DNA of 64,000 bases from contig NZ_CP073239.1 of assembly GCF_009670965.2 (NCBI RefSeq), positions 1,922,001 through 1,986,000 on the forward strand, written 5' to 3'. A program made the position numbers and the translations under genes. Positions within the stretch are counted from its first letter, which is position 1, and the number at the start of each line of letters is the position of its first letter. Below, piece by piece: positions 61,932 to 64,000 of this stretch. The notes below the pieces were generated by a model that had not been told where the DNA came from, did no database searches, and was given only the letters and a program-made list of their open reading frames with translations. Origin of the DNA: Riemerella anatipestifer. GTDB lineage: Bacteria; Bacteroidota; Bacteroidia; Flavobacteriales; Weeksellaceae.

Positions 61932-64000
61932 ATGGAAGAACAATATCAGAAAGGAGAAACACTGAAAAAAGTTTCAGGATTATATAAAGATTGGTTTTTA
62001 GATTACGCATCTTATGTGATATTAGACCGTGCCATTCCTTCTATTTTTGATGGTTTCAAACCTGTACAAAGGAGGATTATGCACTCTATGAAAGAGTTAG
62101 AAGACGGTCGATACAACAAGGTTGCCAACATCGTGGGGAATACCATGAAATATCACCCTCACGGTGATGCTTCCATTACAGATGCCATGGTTCAGATTGG
62201 TCAAAAAGAACTTCTTATAGACACACAAGGTAACTGGGGGAATGTCTATACTGGCGACTCCGCTGCTGCTGCTAGATATATAGAGGCGAGATTAACGCCA
62301 TTTGCATTGGAAGTTGTATTCAACCCAAAAACAACCCATTGGGTAAAATCTTATGACGGTAGAAATAATGAACCTATAGATTTACCTGTTAAGTTTCCGT
62401 TACTTCTCGCTCAAGGTGTGGAGGGTATTGGAGTGGGGCTTTCTACTAAAGTGATGCCACATAACTTTAATGAATTGATAGAAGCCTCTATTGCATACCT
62501 TAAAGGAAAGAAATTCCAGCTTTATCCAGACTTTATGACGGGTGGTATGCTAGATGTTAGCAACTATAATGATGGCGAAAGAGGTGGAAGATTAAGGGCT
62601 AGAGCTAGGATTATCCAAAAAGATAAGCATACTTTATGCATTACTGAGCTTCCGTTTTCCAAAACGACTAGCGACTTGATTGATAGTATCATCAAAGCTA
62701 ACGAGAAAGGGAAGATTAAAATCAAAAAGATAGAAGATAATACTTCTGACCAGGTAGAAATCAACATTCATCTTAATAATGATGTTTCGCCTGATAAGAT
62801 GATAGATGCGTTGTATGCATTTACAGATTGTGAGATTTCCATTTCGCCCAACGCTTGTGTTATCGTAGGCGATAAGCCAATGTTTTTGAGTGTTTCGGAG
62901 ATTTTAAAAAGAAATACCGACCACACCGTTTCTCTTCTAAAAAGAGAACTAGAAATAGAGCTTGGAGAGTTGGAAGACAAGTGGCATTTTGCCTCTCTAG
63001 AAAGAATCTTTATTGAAAACGAAATTTACCAAGAGATTAAAGGCAAAGACTCTAAAGAAGCGGTTTACGAAGCCATTAACTTAGCACTTCAACCTTTCAC
63101 TAAAAACTTAATGAGAGAAGTGGTTACCGAGGATATTATTCGTCTTACAGAGCTTCCATTTATGCGTATTTCTAGATATGATAGAGATAAAGCATTAGAA
63201 AATATTGCCGCTCTTGAAGGTAAAATGGAGGAAGTTAAGCATCATTTAGCTCATTTGGTAGAGTATGCCATCAATTATTTCCTTAATATCAAAAAGAAAT
63301 TTGGTAAGGATAAAGAACGCCGAACAGAACTTAGAGTTTTTGATACTATTGATGCCACAAAGGTAGCCGTAGCTAACGAAAAATTCTATGTTAATAGGGC
63401 AGAGGGCTTTATAGGGACATCACTCCGAAAAGATGAGTATGTGTTTGATTGTTCCGATATAGACGATATTATTACCTTCAGAAAAGATGGGGTAATGCAA
63501 GTAACTAAGGTAGAGCCTAAAACTTTTGTGGGTAAAGATATTATACACACAGGTGTTTGGAAGAAAAATGATAAACGCACCGTTTATAATATGATTTACC
63601 GAGAGGGTAAAACAGGACCTTATTATATGAAAAGGTTTTCTGTAACCTCCATTACAAGAAATACCGAATATCCTTTAGCTTCGGAAGCTAAAGGTTCAGA
63701 AGTGCTTTATTTCTCTGCCAATCCTAATGGTGAAGCAGAAGTGGTAACAGTTCTTTTGAAGCCTAATGCTAGAATACGAAAAAATAAGATAGAGATAGAC
63801 TTTTCAGATTTAGCCATTAAGGGTAGAAATTCTAGAGGAAATCTAGTCACCAAATATGCTGTAAAAAAGGTAGATTTAAAGGAAGAAGGCGTTTCTACAT
63901 TAGCACCTAGGAAGATATGGTTTGATGAAACGGTAAGAAGGCTTAATGCAGATGCAAGAGGTACATTATTAGGCAGCTTCAAAGGAGATGATAAAATACT
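61932..64000 (+). CDS. parC: DNA topoisomerase IV subunit A (3' truncated by window edge)
   Basis: The gene starts with ATG at 61932 (M-E-E-Q-Y-Q-K-G-E-T-L) and runs off the window after about 689 codons, so its C-terminal domain is partly missing here. It is the breakage-reunion subunit: the winged-helix region has D-R-A-I-P-S-I-F-D-G, K-P-V-Q-R-R-I-M, and H-P-H-G-D-A-S-I, and the catalytic Tyr is in A-A-A-A-R-Y-I-E-A-R. It pairs with ParE; the neighbour order supports ParC over GyrA. The reading frame is intact to the edge. Confidence 0.93.
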   Translation, partial: MEEQYQKGETLKKVSGLYKDWFLDYASYVILDRAIPSIFDGFKPVQRRIMHSMKELEDGRYNKVANIVGNTMKYHPHGDASITDAMVQIGQKELLIDTQGNWGNVYTGDSAAAARYIEARLTPFALEVVFNPKTTHWVKSYDGRNNEPIDLPVKFPLLLAQGVEGIGVGLSTKVMPHNFNELIEASIAYLKGKKFQLYPDFMTGGMLDVSNYNDGERGGRLRARARIIQKDKHTLCITELPFSKTTSDLIDSIIKANEKGKIKIKKIEDNTSDQVEINIHLNNDVSPDKMIDALYAFTDCEISISPNACVIVGDKPMFLSVSEILKRNTDHTVSLLKRELEIELGELEDKWHFASLERIFIENEIYQEIKGKDSKEAVYEAINLALQPFTKNLMREVVTEDIIRLTELPFMRISRYDRDKALENIAALEGKMEEVKHHLAHLVEYAINYFLNIKKKFGKDKERRTELRVFDTIDATKVAVANEKFYVNRAEGFIGTSLRKDEYVFDCSDIDDIITFRKDGVMQVTKVEPKTFVGKDIIHTGVWKKNDKRTVYNMIYREGKTGPYYMKRFSVTSITRNTEYPLASEAKGSEVLYFSANPNGEAEVVTVLLKPNARIRKNKIEIDFSDLAIKGRNSRGNLVTKYAVKKVDLKEEGVSTLAPRKIWFDETVRRLNADARGTLLGSFKGDDKI

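Overview
The window is a chromosomal segment of an AT-rich member of the Bacteroidota, most likely class Flavobacteriia, family Weeksellaceae (Chryseobacterium/Riemerella group). The evidence is a type B type-IX-secretion sorting domain, promoters of the form TTG-N17-23-TAnnTTTG with little Shine-Dalgarno signal, single-chain PurL, a TamB protein of about 1570 residues, and the flavobacterial look of most proteins. The family assignment is inference. Nearly all of the window is core genome. Both edges cut genes: an RluF-type pseudouridine synthase on the left and topoisomerase IV subunit A on the right.

Layout. 1-7.9 kb: RluF end, a stand-alone RSH-type HD hydrolase, two hotdog thioesterases, an APC amino-acid permease, a large secreted T9SS substrate and peptidase E. 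8-12 kb: dnaA, a low-molecular-weight tyrosine phosphatase with an RsmI-like methyltransferase, an Rrf2 regulator, a membrane protein and an Lrp/AsnC regulator. 12.2-21.3 kb: tamB, facing tsaD head to head with 4 bp between start codons, then rsmE, gamma-glutamyltransferase and a DUF6624-like lipoprotein. 21.4-28.9 kb: a complete trp operon (trpE-G-D-tag-C-F-B-orf-A, minus strand). It is preceded by a Trp-Trp leader peptide and an intrinsic terminator, which together form a classical attenuator. 29-32.3 kb: thrS-infC-rpmI-rplT, with infC probably starting at AUA. 32.4-39.8 kb: an acyl-CoA dehydrogenase gene, a small acidic protein and the purL-purC-purF operon.

39.8-43.6 kb is the only clearly accessory part: degenerate hairpin repeats followed by an McrBC type IV restriction pair, just downstream of lysS and on its strand. 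43.6-49.9 kb: lysS with a C-terminal extension, a di-heme peroxidase lipoprotein, purA, a TlpA-like redoxin, a DUF2007 protein, tRNA-Ala(GGC) and a phytanoyl-CoA dioxygenase family protein. 50-56.8 kb: typA, a DUF465 protein, udk-divIC-rsgA, anmK, an intergenic structured repeat, a nucleoside phosphorylase and a SUI1/YciH factor. 56.9-64 kb: rny, a 6S-type RNA candidate, zapA with a coiled-coil partner, then parE, a PH-like membrane protein and parC.

The genes mostly serve information processing and nucleotide or amino-acid biosynthesis. I found no prophage, insertion sequence or CRISPR array. The most rewarding signals are regulatory: the trp attenuator with an almost leaderless leader peptide, the AUA start of infC, the 6S candidate beside zapA, and the tsaD promoter embedded in the Asn-rich start of tamB. 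The defence locus and two unexplained intergenic repeat elements also deserve attention.
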